DNA from: Tetracentron sinense
Taxonomy: Eukaryota; Streptophyta; Magnoliopsida; Trochodendrales; Trochodendraceae
Direction of reading: 5' to 3'
Length of the DNA stretch: 64,000 nucleotides
Assembly: GCA_015143295.1 (NCBI GenBank)
Contig: CM026568.1
Span: forward strand, 34,976,441-35,040,440
The notes beneath the pieces are model-generated. The model worked only from the letters and a program-made list of their open reading frames with translations, was not told where the DNA came from and searched no databases. A program made the translations under genes and the position numbers. Positions 34,256-46,639 of this stretch are shown in pieces. Numbering within the stretch: the first letter of the stretch is position 1; every line of letters begins with the position of its first letter.

Positions 34256-34720
34256 CTCTCACACAATCCTGATCCAAGCCAAAAAACCCAGAGAAAAAGA
34301 AGAAGAACACGAAAAATGTCTGCTAAAAGTACTGAAACAAGGTTTTTTAAAAATTTTTTTTAAAAAATCTAGTTAGCTGATTTATTGAGTTGGGTTTTGA
34401 GATAGATCTATTTGGGAAAGCAGGAAAGAATGGGAACTTTTGCAGGAAATTTTTCTTTCTGAGGAACTTTTCTCCTTATTTGCTCTGTTTTTTTTGTCTG
34501 AAACACAACGGGTGGGAGAGGATGATGGCTATGCCTAATGCGTGCTGTGAGCTGTTCTGTATCACATGGGGTTGGCATTGGTTATTTACAGAAATCGAAC
34601 ATCTAAAACGACCAATTTTTTCCATTAATTACGTCAATGCCACTGCAGGTATGCTGACCGTTGAACGTTTGTCGTGTCATTGTGAACTTATTATGAAAGT
34701 GAAATATGAACTAGACTAGT
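34256..34720 (-). promoter_or_regulatory. 5' UTR and promoter side of the NFD4-like gene
   Basis: AT-rich flank upstream of the ATG at 34255. No intron is needed to reach the start. I see no decisive TATA box or known operator. The open frame on the other strand (34390-34719) shows no family features. Confidence 0.4.
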
Positions 34721-34851
34721 AGACTCTCCCCACGCAACGTGTTTTTTCTTCTTTCGGAGGATTGCTAAGCATACTCTCACAATCGCCATTCTTAATTTCT
34801 TTTCTAAATATAAAACAAATAATTAACAAACCTTCCTCTTGCTTATGCTCC

Positions 34852-35305
34852 TTGATAGTTCAAGTTCGGCTCGTTAAAAGCTCGAACTCGTTTGTTTATG
34901 GAATAAATAAGTCAACCTCGATCTCTCGTTTCATTTGTAACAAGCTACTACTTGGCTCAAGCTCGGCTTGATTATATATATTAAGTTAATCTACTAAAAT
35001 ATTTAAATATACTTGCATCATTTAATTATTAAAATAAGTATATTTAATTTATATTAGTATAAAGATTTTATATGATTAGAATATCATTTATACAATTATA
35101 GACTTATACTAAAAATTTAGATAACACTGACCCTATATAAGGATAATAAAATAAAATTTACACCTAATATAAATATTAATATCTAATGAAGCAAGTTGTT
35201 CGCAAATTGCTCGAGCTTGTGCATTAGAGCCCGAGCTTGTCTATTTAGATATGCAAGTTCATTTAATTAACGAATAAGCTTGAGCAACCCACTAAATATG
35301 CAAGT
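34852..35305. mobile_element. Diverged hAT-like MITE (GAGCTTG family)
   Basis: Subterminal repeats of CAAGTTCGGCTCG, AAGCTCGAACTCG and GCTCGAGCTTG surround a core with TATTAATA-like AT-rich sequence, as in the elements at 1598 and 19590. Ends and target duplication are too decayed to place exactly. Confidence 0.45.
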
Positions 35306-35399
35306 TTTTACATAATATATATATAAATATATGTGTGTGTGTGATTTTTAAAAAAGTGTGTATGTGACACTTTCTTGATGTGTGAGAAGGGCATCAATT

Positions 35400-35530
35400 C
35401 TTTTTCTTTTTAACTCCATTTAATCATGGTTAAGATTCAACCAATCCTAGGGTTCACACATCTACCCTTGGTTTTTAGGGAAAAAATAAATAAATAAAAC
35501 CACATGATTAAAAAACTTTAACCCGAGTTC
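35400..35530. repeat. Partial copy of the TTAACCATGGTTAA family
   Basis: Contains TTTAATCATGGTTAAGATTC, TCCTAGGGTTCACACATCTA and CCTTGGTTTTTAGGG, as in the other copies. Confidence 0.6.
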
Positions 35531-35879
35531 ATGTTGAGTTGAAGGAGTGGCTATGTGAGAGCGAGGACCGATAGTTCCCTCCTCGCCCGTGGAGAGAACT
35601 ATTGATCTTCTTTGAAACCCTGGATCAAGACCATTGTTGTCAAATCTTGCCAGTGAACTTGAGATTGATCCCAAAACATCACCAATCACTAACCTTAAAT
35701 AGTCTTGCCCAAGTATTGACCCTAGAGGGAGGGAGGGAGGGCGGGAGAGGGTGATTAGGGTTTTGACAAATTTAAAATCTAATTATCATTTTTTATGCGA
35801 AATTAAAATTAACAAGGGAATGCAACTTAGCAATTCTAAATATAAAATATAAGCAATAAGGAGAGTAGGGTAGACAGTT

Positions 35880-36790
35880 AGAGAATGCAAATACCAAGAT
35901 GTTTTTCTCGAGGTTTGACAATCAGCCTACGTCCTTGCTTTTTAGCTTCCCGCTTCAAGGATTCACCATGATTTTACTCGTACAGATTGCTTCACAGGTG
36001 AAACACAAACCGTTTACAATCTCTCTTCCAGGTCGAGACCAATCATTTACAATATCTCTTACAGGTCAAGATGAAACCTTCACTTGTAAGAACACAACTC
36101 TTTCTTGACTTCTTCGAAGCTACAACTTCAGTTGCAAGAATCCACCAATCCTTGACTTTTTATTACAAATAAAAATTTGAATTTGCAATCCGAAATAAGG
36201 CTCCTGATATGAGCTAGATAAGATTTGAACACTCACTGAAAGATCCCTCAAAGATTGGAGTTGAAAGCTCAAAATCACAGATTTTGAGATTCTAGGGTAT
36301 TAATCAATAGATTTGAAAATCTAAGCTTGTGAGTGATTGATAGAGTGATTGGAAGCATTGAAGATAGTTCTTTAGTTCATAAATCATTCCTATTTATAGG
36401 CCTTATGAATTTATAGCTGTTGGAGGCACAATGAGTCAAAAGAAGACCGTTAAAAACTAACCGTTACAGAGTTTAGAAAACTTTGTCTCGCAAGATTTCG
36501 TTGACGAAATTGGGTGATCATTTTGAATTCGTCGACGAGAATGGAATAGAAAAGAAAATAGTGGCTCTACGGCCAGATTCGTCGACGAGATTGAATTCAC
36601 TATTCAATTTCGTCGACGAGATTATCCTGCTTTTTCTGTAATCTCATCTTTACTTAACCAATATGATGATAATGAATTCCTTGGTCTTATACCTTAATAG
36701 TATCATGATTTTGGTCAATCTAAGATATGTATAAGGTCCTTATAATGATGTGTAAGGATCCTAATGCCAATCTATAGCTTTGAGTATTTC
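35880..36790. repeat. LTR-like fossil with TTCGTCGACGA palindromes
   Basis: At about 36490-36630 the self-complementary motif TCGTCGACGA or a close variant occurs four times. This resembles the LTRs of some plant Ty1/copia elements. No coding region of an element adjoins it. Boundaries and family are uncertain; it appears old and broken. Confidence 0.35.
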
Positions 36791-36794
36791 AACC

Positions 36795-37418
36795 AAGGCT
36801 TTGGATTCTCTCTGGCCCATGCCAGAAAAGTGCTCTCGGACCTCCATACATGAAGCACCAGCTAGCTGAAAAAAAGGGAGGAGTCATTTCATTTTCTCCC
36901 TTGATTTTGACTTCTCCCCCCTCGATATCCCCCCCCCCCCCCCCTCCCCTCCCCTCCCCTCCCCTCCCCTCCCCTCTAATAGAGTACATGTATGGTAATG
37001 ATATGCATGAGATGCACCATATCATTACCATCATTACAATTGGAAAGAAATGGATTTAGAATGAAATTGAGATGGTTGGAAAGAATTGGATTTAGAAAGA
37101 GATTGAGATTATTGGAAAGATTTGATTTAGAAAGAGATTGTGATTGAGAGATTAGAATGTTTGACTTAGATTTAGTTTCTATTTTATCTATATACTATTA
37201 TCTATATAAACCCTAATTGGGTCTCTTTGTAATCATCTTGACAATTCAATAAAATCAGTTTGTCTTCACCCTCACTATTTTATCACCACATGTCAAATAA
37301 AGGTTGGAGAAGTCAAAATCACGGGGCCCATGAAATGACTTCTCCAACCAGCTGGTGCTTCATGTGTGGAGGCCCAAGAGCACATTTTTGGCACGGGACA
37401 GAGAAAATCCAAAGCCTT
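36795..37418. mobile_element. Fold-back MITE with inserted C-rich repeat and LTR-like sequence
   Basis: The ends AAGGCTTTGGATT and AATCCAAAGCCTT are inverted. Arms run about 80 bp through CATGAAGCACCAGCTAG.TG to GAAGTCA..TCATTT. CAACC flanks both sides (36790-36794 and 37419-37423). The middle holds the (CCCCT)n tract at 36929-36976 and about 280 bp with TATATAAACCC and AATAAAATC, which look like promoter and poly(A) signals of an inserted element. Confidence 0.68.
36929..36976. repeat. (CCCCT)n / poly-C tract, G-quadruplex prone
   Basis: About 18 Cs are followed by seven units of CCCCT. The minus strand therefore has repeated G4 runs. Confidence 0.93.
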
Positions 37419-37919
37419 CAACCAATCAACATTTGGGAACTTTTTACAAAAGTCCTAAAACCCTCACAAGACATATGATAAACTTCTAAACCTTCTTGTG
37501 AGACTTCACTTTGCACTTGATCTTGAATCTTCAATTTGACTTTATGATCAATCTTCCATCTTCTTGATGATCCAATTTGGACTTTGACTTTTGATATGAT
37601 CTTTAATTGTCTTCAAGTTAATCCAAATGCTCTCTTATGACTTGATGGGGGAATTCTCTTTAAGTTTGGTTGCATTTCCATCTTTTTACCTTAAATGATG
37701 TGCTAATGTTCTTTATGAGGTGAATTATACTTAAACTCAATAGAACATTTAAACACAAATATCATTCTATTATTGTGTTATCATCAAAATCAAAGATGTT
37801 ACCTGAGGTTAAAAAACCTAAAGGCTAACAAATAGGGCTGTTAATTCTTCACTTTGATGAGTAGCCCGGCTTGGCCCTTTGAAGCCTGCAAAATAGAAAG
37901 TTACTTTTTTCTTGTGTAG

Positions 37920-38050
37920 TGATAGGCGTACCCATGAAATTCATTTCCAAATCTAAGGCACCACCTCATTGGTGGATGCCCTCCTCTTAAATACTAACCA
38001 ACTGTGGTGAGTGTTTAAAAGTAGGGCGTGGATCAATGACGACCAGCCAC
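37920..38050. mobile_element. MITE copy (GATAGGCGTACCCATGAAAT family)
   Basis: The left arm GTAGTGATAGGCG.ACCCATGAAAT..CATT and the block TCATTGGTGGATGCCC match the complete copy at 46402-46613. The right arm is degraded (GTGGATCAATGACG). Confidence 0.6.
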
Positions 38051-38159
38051 ATCTTTACATAATGGAAACCACAAATCATTAAGTATTTTCCAAAAAAAAA
38101 AACTATGCTTAACAATAAGAGAAATGGAAAACGGAAAGCTGACCCAGTGATCTCATTGG

Positions 38160-38310
38160 TCCAACCCCTTTTTTATTATCCATCAACTATGGTTAACCCT
38201 TAAGGTTAAGTAATCTAACCATGGTTTAAAAAAAACACAAAAATACTACTTTTAATTTAATTGAGCTTAACCATAATCAAACAGCGGTTAAAAGGGGCAT
38301 GGGACACTTG
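38160..38310. repeat. Partial copy of the TTAACCATGGTTAA family
   Basis: CATCAACTATGGTTAACCCT, CTAACCATGGTTTAAAAA and GGTTAAAAGGGGCATG in the usual order. Noncoding. Confidence 0.6.
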
Positions 38311-40840
38311 GGTCCTCTTCTCAACAATAATATAACCTCTTCGTTCTCTCTTCATTATTTCCTTTATAAAATTCTTTTTAATACACACCTTCTTCTTTAC
38401 GGCTTCCCCTTAAAATACTATTTTAGTGTTTAACTTCCGCTTTAATTATGAAAATGATGGAGAAGAGGAAAAGCAAAAGCAAAAGGTCCTCGTCTTTGGT
38501 TTTTTTTTTGGGTAGTGAAAGGTCCTCGTCACAGTCCAAAAAATTTCTTTTGGACATCATTGTATATTGGATATTATATATTCTCAAGGGTGAGGGTCAC
38601 CGTATTTCCTATATGCATCTCTATACATTTGTCTAGACTCTAGCGTCGCTCTATGTTTTTACTTTTTAATGTAAGCTCCATTGTTTTGTTGAGGAATGCT
38701 AGTCCTCCTAACAAGTCTCTCCTACTCTCCGTCTCTACCAATCACTTCTCTTTTTCTTTTTTCTTTTTTGGGAGAGTGTTTTAACCGTTCAGGTTCTTTA
38801 TTTAAAAAAGGGAAAGGTGGTTGGTGGCGTGGAGGCTGAGAATAGGGAAGTCTGGACTCTTGAGAATGGGGCTAGCAATCCTCTTGTTTTATAATCGGAC
38901 ATAATTATATTTTGTTGTTAGGCACTGCTATATTTGAAAATAACCAGTTAAGACGATGCGAAAAGAAGTCGATGTAGACCTCCCTATCTTAATTATAAGG
39001 CTCCTATCTCCTCTCAAAAGATAGGCCCTTTTGTAAGGGTGTGTTGGGCTTCAGCCTCATAAGGTGTGTATGTTGACCTATCATGTGTGTATTTAAATGA
39101 TTAGTATTTAACCAAAAAAAGCATATGAGTGTATTATATTTGCCTTTGGATAGTTGGATAATAACTAATTTAGTCTCACATCAGAAGTCTATTTTGGAGG
39201 TAGGAGGAGGGTAATGCGGTGATAACAGCCTTAACATGCTTTATGAATTTACTAGTAGACCCTGCACTGCAAGGCATGTGTAGGTTTGCATTTCTGATGG
39301 TTATTCGCTAGAGTGAAGAGAGTGAAACATGACATGGATGATATATGAAAATTTAGATAGGGGTGGGGCTCACGAACTTAACCCAACTTAATTCAGTTTG
39401 CTTAGAGTGTAGGGGTAGTTTCGGTAATAGAGAAAATACTATTAGGATTAAAGGAATACTTTGAAAAACAAAAGTAATCTTTTAAAAAATAAGTGTATTT
39501 ATGAAATATAAAATTGATGAACGATGTGTTCCCGTTTTATTTATATGTTATAGATATATTGGGAATATCTATTAATTTTTTTTTTTGGATGGTGAATATC
39601 TATTAATTTGTTTGAACGTAATGTTATTTTCGGAGATTTCGACCTGCAAATGGAAGACCCGGTGCATGACTTAGGCTAGGAAATTTCATTATATTTCTAG
39701 TCCATTTCTTCCCTTTTTGTTTTTGTTTCCTTGTTGATCTCCCTGCTAGATTTATACTAAGGTTCCTTTTGTTTGCACTAGTTCTCTTATTAAAAATCTT
39801 GATTGAGTAAAGCACTAAGGGTGGGCGGGCTTGGGATTACATATATTTTTTTAAGGAGTGCTAGCCCCAATCACATTTACTCCGAATTTTTCATAGACGC
39901 AAGATTGGGACTAACACGTGGATATGTTTCATATTTTAACAGTTAAAAAAAACTAAAGTCAGAGATTGTTTGACAATTGTAGCCACCCAATTGCGTATGT
40001 GGAAGATTTGCGACTAAGGATAGCAAAATCCTTTTTTTTTTTTTTTTTTTTGTGATTAGGCCAGTCTCATGTACAAGAGGTTTATGTTGTCCAACCATTT
40101 CTTTTGGAGGATTAAGGTGTTTGATATGCCTTTCAACTAAAGATAAAGATAGGCCCTTTTGTAAAGATGGGTTGGGTTGAGCCTATTGGGTATGTGTGTG
40201 TTTACCTCTTAACCAAAAAAAAAGTGTTTGATATGCCACTCGTAGCATATAATTGTCTTAGCACATGTATAATTGTCCAATCCCGGCCTAAATCACATCC
40301 AGAAAAATGGTGGCACCAACTTATAAAAGGGCAAAAAAGAGGTTTCTCGTGTCTTGAAGGAATAACCTAAATGGATTTTTTTTTTTGTTATCTGAACATG
40401 TACCCATCTAAAGAGGCCATTTTAATTCGGATTTGAGGTTCTAGATTTCTAGTCAAGCAAATGGGTCAACCTTGTTTTTGAGCAGTCTTGTGTTTTTTCT
40501 TCATTAGTTGTTGGTCTTTTGGGTGGAAAAACGGTCCCGCTATAATGCGCTGCTTTCGATTGCAATTAGTGGTTTTTTATCAAGTAAACTCTTAAGTCTC
40601 CCTCATGTATCGTTGCTTTCGCATTTACTTTTATACGGAAGCATCAACCTTAAAAGAGGAGAAATTTGTTGTTTTAATGGTTGTCAAGGTAATCAATTAG
40701 AGCAATGAAATGAAAGGTGTTAATTCAGCATAAGGGAAATGCTACCCCATATGCAGTCTTTCAAGCTCTTACTGTGATATTGTCAAGTATCACTATTTTT
40801 GTCTATTGTCTAGCCCCATGTAAGGTTATTTTCAGTGGGT
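38311..40840. other. Spacer with retroelement 3' tails
   Basis: No gene was recognised. Two related tails (about 38990-39120 and 40145-40225) share GATAGGCCCTTTTGTAA.G, TG.GTTGGGCT.AGCCT, TGTGT and an A-run, which looks like the 3' part of one SINE or LINE family. A Helitron-like 3' end read on the minus strand (CCTTGCAGTGCAGGGTCTACTAG) lies near 39252-39275; its other end was not found. Confidence 0.45.
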
Positions 40841-40842
40841 TG

Positions 40843-41030
40843 GGTGGACCAGTGGGACCTTTCCCCAAGTGGGAGGTCTTGGGAGTTCTATTTCTCACTC
40901 CCCCTTTGGGGCTAGCCCTGCACGGGTTTACTTGGACTTACTTGGTGTAGCAGGTTATGGGTTCACGTCGCATCTTTAGGGATTAGTCCTGACCCAAAGG
41001 GTTGGGGACACCCCGAGTTCCAAAAAAATA
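40843..41030 (+). mobile_element. tRNA-derived SINE
   Basis: A-box-like TGGACCAGTGG and B-box-like GGTCTTGGGAGTTC are followed by GTGTAGCAGGTTATGGGTTC, GGGATTAGTCCTGACCC, GGTTGGGGACACCCCGAGTT and an A-rich tail. A truncated relative on the other strand lies at 48765-48835. Confidence 0.7.
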
Positions 41031-41229
41031 AAAAAAATCATAAATTCTTCCTTAACCTGTTGAAGGGTAACAATGTCATGTATTTTATCTATGGTGAGAG
41101 TTTAGAACGAAATTGAATTTTGCATATGGGCTAGGACTCCTCTTAAGAGTCCACCTTTTTTTTTTTTGAATTTTGGGACAAGGGTAGCATTCCTCTCAAT
41201 ATTATGCAGATGAGTTAGAGCATCTCCAA

Positions 41230-43360
41230 GACTAAAGCTTGGTTGTCTAACGTAGCAAAACTTGTGAAAAAAAAAGAACACCCGTCTTCAACCTGAATAA
41301 CCCTTGAATCTGAACCTACAAGGAACCTTGAATCTGAATCTACAAGGAACCTTGAATCCACAAAGAAAAGAGAGAAATCCGAAATTCTATTGATAAAACT
41401 ATCTTTGCCCTATGACTTACATCCTTATAAATAGTAAAATACGAAAATTACTATAAATAAAAAAAAAAAAATGAACTAACCACAAAAACTACTAATACTG
41501 AATATTAAAAGCATGCCAGAATTGACGGCGTGTGATTCTGACTTCTAAAACTAAAGTTATTATTAAAACAAAATTTTCTTAAAATTGTTAAATTGTTGTT
41601 TCCGAGACTTAAACAAATGAATTTGGCCAAAAAGTAAAGGTTTCATGGCAAAGTAATGAGTATTGAAGATCTCGACGTTTCCAGTCAGCCATATAAATTC
41701 TGTATGATTCCGACTTCGAGGCTAATGATTTCTACTAGAGCTTTTAATGCCTTCCGTTTAAGCTTTTGACGGTCTAAGGACTCCATGAAGTCTTCTGCTA
41801 CTTGTTCTACATCATTTTCTCTATTTTGTTTTTCCTAAAATAGAGAGCTCTCTAAAATTTTTTGCCACTTTTCTATTTGTATCTCCAACACCACTCGCCA
41901 ATCGCAAAATCTAAGGGGAGAGAGATGTTGGGTTTTCAAAAAGTTTTTTTAAAAAAAAACATATAATAATATTTGGGGAAGAGATACACCCGCCAAAACT
42001 CTCCTCTCCTAAAATAGTGAGGGTGTTTGACAAGTGTGTTGGAGTGACCCTTTTTGCTTCAAGCTCTCTACTTTGGCTAAAAGAACCTATTTGACAAGTG
42101 TGTTGAAGATGATCTTACAAGACAGTACTACTACCTCCACGGCCACAACTAAAGGCATTTATAGGAGTACATGTCATCAACACCCAGTCATCTTTGTCCC
42201 TCTCTTGAATTAAGGCTTGTACCCCTGGGCTAGGCTAAACTGCTCTACCAGTTAGAAGCAAAGGGGAATGCTAAAAGCACTCGCCTTAAATTTAGGTGCT
42301 AAAATACTCTCGTGTCATACATGACAGTACTGACACATGGAATCGCCTTTCCTGTTGTCTATACAACCGATTGTACGTTTAATCCTAAGCACAACACAAT
42401 GCGCTCTATTGCGAGATGGATTTTGTAGCAAGCAGTTGCAAAAGAGGGTGAGAGATACGATGACATATTTTAGGGTTTAGGATTTAAAAGGAGCTAAAGG
42501 AAATTGTAACCCTCACCCTAAAACTTGAGATTGCATCCCTCACCTTCTGTTATGTTATTATCGACACAAATTTCGTGACCAAGAATCAATGACAAGAAAA
42601 GTATGACAAATAATCAATTTTTATTGATATTGATGAGGGTACAAATCTCTGCAAAAGAGAGAAATGTGTAATTATTTTTTTTACAAAAATCTAATGGCTG
42701 AAAACAACGTATTCTCAGATCCAAATATAATGATTCATACAAGCTAAATCTTCTAATCGATAATTGGGCCAAAGAGATAACACGAGATCATAGTCAAAAA
42801 TATTGTTGAAGTATTTAGACTTTAATGGAGATCTTCAGAGCTTTGAGCTTTAATGGAGATCTACGGAGCTTTAGCTTTAATGGAGATCTTCAAAGCTTTA
42901 GGCTTTAATGGAGATCTGTAGAACTTCAGGCTATAATGAAGATTTTGGAGATCTTCAGAGCTTTAGGCTTTGAGGGAGATTTTGGAGCTTCAGAGCTTAT
43001 ATTCTTCTTTTCCTATTTTCTCTATCATTTTTCTTGTAAAGAATGAGCTACCTTTTTTATAGATTTTTAAGTGATAGAGTCATTCTTTAACTCAACTTCT
43101 TGGAAGACTTATCATAATTTGAATTGATAAATCTTGTATGACTTGTGGATCACATTTGGAGTCTATCCAATTTGTGGATCCCATTTGTTGGAATCTAACA
43201 CTTATCTTTAAAGAGTTTAAATTTTATATAAATTTAACTCAAAGTAGGGCCCACCTTCTAAAATCTTTTCATGCGGTAATTTTGATCTTATCAAAATTTG
43301 CATGCTTGCAGTTACAAAACTCATCTTGTAACAAATTCTCTTTCAACACAACTTTAGTTA
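41230..43360. other. Gene-free spacer with minisatellites
   Basis: No coding region was recognised. It contains short tandem units of CTGAATCTACAAGGAACCTT near 41310-41360 and the 30-bp minisatellite listed separately. Confidence 0.4.
42820..42990. repeat. Minisatellite with about 28-35-bp units
   Basis: Five to six degenerate units built on GCTTTAATGGAGATCT and TCAGAGCTTTAG. Confidence 0.85.
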
Positions 43361-43620
43361 CAAACAACTATAACATGATTGGTTGTATCGATAAATGAGA
43401 AAAAAAAAAAAGTGTTTAAATATGATGTTGAGCTTTGCTTCAGTGCAACTCCCTTTTTAGTATAAAATGGCAAGAATCTTATAGTTAAGGAGAAATTTTT
43501 CTCCACAAAATTATCATACCTCTCTCCATAAATACAATATTTCCACCATATATACTTTAAAGGAGCTCTGGTCAAGCCACTCGGAGAGAGATTTGCCTCA
43601 TGTTAACACATAGAAAAGGC

Positions 43621-45004
43621 AAAAGATTAGCTCTGGTGGACGCCAGACCCAAGCGCTTTGGCATCCACAAATGATTGGGCACTTGGCGATTAGGGTTGTC
43701 AACTATCCGAGTAAATATCCGTATCCGCTTTGTATCCGTTTATGCGGATATTTATCCGGATAGCTCTCCAGCGGAGTGGATTCGGATATTCATTAAAGAA
43801 TCCGTTTATAAATGGAGCGGATATGGATAGTCCACTATCCGCCTCGCAAAATACCATGAATACTCTTTTAGTTTCTTTACAATATAACTGGTATTTTTAT
43901 AATTTTAGTAAGTATGAAAAATAGGAAAGTCATTTAAACCATCATATATAATGATCCTTAAGACAAACCCTAGGTTAACATCTTGTCATCTTCTTTGGCC
44001 GTCTCTCCTCTCTTCTCCTATCCACTACCTCACCTCTCCTCCTTCTCTCTTCTCCTCCTTGCATCTTTTCCTCTAGCTGGTGGGTTCTGGGATTGGGGGA
44101 GCTCTTGTTTGGATAATGGACTATCTGTATCCGGTGAGCTCTGATTTTCCAGTTTGTAGAGCATTTCCACGAGTCTTCTTCAGATTTTGAGCACCTTAAG
44201 CATCTAAAAGGCATCATAAAGGTTATAAGTCTCTCTCTTTTTCTTATCTCTTGAGTTTTGCTTCTGTTAATTGAGGGGTGTAGCTTAGGTGTTTGTGGAA
44301 ATGTCAATGTGTGTCTCAGTAATTATTGCTTGCTAATTGTAGCAAATATTTTTTGTTACTGTAACTCAAAGCAAGGAGAGTTGGGTTGGACAACGATGGT
44401 GAATGTCAATGATTTATGCTTTTCCGAAAGGATTTTGCCCTATGAAAGCTTTTTTTTAAACCGAGTATGATTCTACTACGCACAAGGTATATAAAATTCC
44501 AGTTATAATTCTCTCTTCTGTAATTAAATTACTCTACCCATAAAGATTTTCTTCCCCTCTTTTGTAATTCCTTGTTTCAAATCTCAATTGTATGCGAAAT
44601 TTTTTTCAATGAGAAATTTTTTCAACCATTAATCGGAAAGTAATCACTCGAATTTCGGATATTAATCCGTTATTAGTCGAATCGGATAGTATCCGAGTTC
44701 GAATTCGATTACTAGTTGGTCGAATTCGGATAATTATCCGAATTCGATTAGTTAATCAGATTCGAATTCGGTATTTTAAAATTACTCTTTGCCAGATATC
44801 GGAGCGGATACAGATAGTGGGTAAGATTAATCAGAGCGGATACGGATAGATTACTATCCGCTACGTTAACAGCTCTACCGGCGATAATTTGGGGAAGAAG
44901 TTATTTAATTTTCTGTCCATATGATTTTGACTCCTCCCCACTTGATATCTCTCCCCTTTAAAACGCCACATGTCCCATCATTTGTGGACCAGAGCTAATC
45001 TTTT
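43621..45004. mobile_element. Fold-back MITE (AAAAGATTAGCTC family) interrupted by a hAT element
   Basis: Ends AAAAGATTAGCTCTGGTGGA and TGGACCAGAGCTAATCTTTT are inverted. Arms include CATCCACAAATGATTGGGCA and, at the other side, TGTCCCATCATTTGTGGA. Removing the hAT insert (43691-44877) and one 8-bp target copy leaves 189 bp, matching the 190-bp uninterrupted copy at 25836-26025. Confidence 0.85.
43691..44877. mobile_element. Non-autonomous hAT element (ATCCGGATA family), 1.19 kb
   Basis: Ends TAGGGTTGTCAA and TTAACAGCTCTA. The 8-bp duplication TTGGCGAT (43683-43690) and CCGGCGAT (44878-44885) differs at the first two bases. Subterminal regions are full of TATCCG/CGGATA repeats. The 700-bp middle has a TC-rich stretch (43985-44075) and an open frame on the minus strand (43975-44307) rich in R and E with CLRC, but no recognisable transposase motif. 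It may be a deletion derivative or carry a captured gene piece. Confidence 0.85.
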
Positions 45005-45054
45005 CCCCCACAAAAAATAATTGTCTCATGTTACTCATGTACATGAGAGATGAA

Positions 45055-45260
45055 ATCACAGCCATTCGTGATTGAACTCGAGGTGAGTTCAATCACACTC
45101 TTAGGTCAACACGTATCCCTACTAACCCTGATTAAATATGGTTAAGATCGATTAATCCTTAGGATTTAATAATATAACATTTGTTTTTAGAAAGAAATAT
45201 TTTTAAAAAAAATATTCTAAGCTAGTTAAGAAATTTTAACCCGGTGATTTATGAGCACGT
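45055..45260. repeat. Partial copy of the fold-back family with TTCAATC ends
   Basis: TTCGTGATTGAACTCGAGG, GAGTTCAATCACACTCTTAG and GTCAACACGTATCCC match the left arm of the element at 48397-48745. The right arm is mostly lost. Confidence 0.6.
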
Positions 45261-46064
45261 GCTTTAAATGGAAATGAGATTCTATAAGATGGGTCCATTC
45301 ATGATTTGTAATCCCAGTAGTAGGGCCCATACTAGAGTATGGTTGAGTCGCCTTGATAGGGTGTCATTACACTTGAAAAGACGCAAGACGCCATATGTGT
45401 ACCAGTCCAGTCTCCACAGTATTTTTCATCAAAACAAATGATGGGACATGAAGGTCTAAAGTCCAACTAACATGAGATTTTGGATCCACTGATGTAATCA
45501 ACTGATGTAATCAATTGTTTGCTGGGTCAGTGATTATCCAAAAAAAAAAAAAAGTTCGGTGGGTGGTTTGTAAACCTTTGGTGCAAGTATCCCTCGATCC
45601 TTTGACGAGGGCAACGGAAGCCAGAAATGGTGGTCTAGAGCTACCACAATGTGTGGTACATGGAGTTGGAGAAGTCTTCTCAATGTTTCGTCCATGATTT
45701 TGATTTCTCCAATATTATTGGATATGTCACGACAAAATTGTGAGAAAAAAAAAGAAAGGAATATCAAGTTGGGAAAAGCCAAAATCTTGGGAGAATATGA
45801 AATGATTTCTCCTCATTTCACGCCACATGTCTCATGATGTTGTGGCAGCCCGAGATCAATTTTTGGCATCTACGAGAACGTAGAATTTGGGATTGGGGTT
45901 AAGAAATTCTTTAATGCATTAAGGCTGTACTTTTGATAGAAATCGAGTCATTAACGGCTTAGCATTACTTATCTCACTTCAGATATACAACCTGAGTTGA
46001 AGTCGTATTAGCCCATCCTAAGAGCAATTTAGTACCCCTTTGTGAGCTATACTTATCATAGGTG

Positions 46065-46210
46065 TTTATTAATTCTATTTTGTTACTTCTTTCTGTGTCC
46101 CCCAACTAGGGCACTTACAACTTACAAGGCAGTAGTCTTTATTAATTCTATTTTGTTACTTCTTTCTGTGTCCCCCAACTAGGGCACTTACAACTTACAA
46201 GGCAGTAGTC
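46065..46210. repeat. Perfect 73-bp tandem duplication
   Basis: Two units (46065-46137 and 46138-46210) appear identical, each with TTCTGTGTCCCCCAACTAGG and TACAACTTACAAGGCAGTAG. Either very recent or an assembly duplication. Confidence 0.95.
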
Positions 46211-46401
46211 TAATACACTAGTGCAAAATATGAACCACCGAAAGCACTTTTTCAAGACTTGAACTCGAATCATGTTGATGGATTGAGATAGGTAATGCCA
46301 AACGCCTACGACTCCATTCCTTGATTGCTTTTTCAAAATCTAAATGTATCATTCACATTAGAAGCGGTCAATCTCTCATTAAATCTCATTCTTCAAAGAG
46401 T

Positions 46402-46613
46402 AGTGATAGGCGGACCCATGAAATCCATCTCTAAACCTAAGGCACCGCCTTATTGGTGGATGCCCCCCTCCCCCTCCGTCCTTAAATACCTATCAACCCC
46501 TCCCCCTCCCCCTCCCCCCTTAAATACCTATCAACTGTGGTGGGTGTTTAATTGGGGGGGGGTCATCCACCAATGAGATGGTGGCGGCTTAGGTTTGGAA
46601 ATGGATTTCATGA
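46402..46613. mobile_element. MITE (GATAGGCGGACCCATGAAAT family), complete copy
   Basis: The left arm GATAGGCGGACCCATGAAAT, AAACCTAAG and ATTGGTGGATG is mirrored at the right by CATCCACCAATGAGAT, CTTAGGTTT and ATTTCATGAGTACG. The centre has C-rich runs and a duplicated CTTAAATACCTATCAAC. Confidence 0.75.
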
Positions 46614-46639
46614 GTACGTTAACTATTTCCCTTCATCAA

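Noticed and set aside
34390-34719. 109-codon frame upstream of the transporter gene
   Set aside because: No motifs; it lies in the promoter and 5' flank of a gene on the other strand.
42820-42990. CRISPR-like array
   Set aside because: Units are contiguous and degenerate with no unique spacers; it is a minisatellite in plant nuclear DNA.
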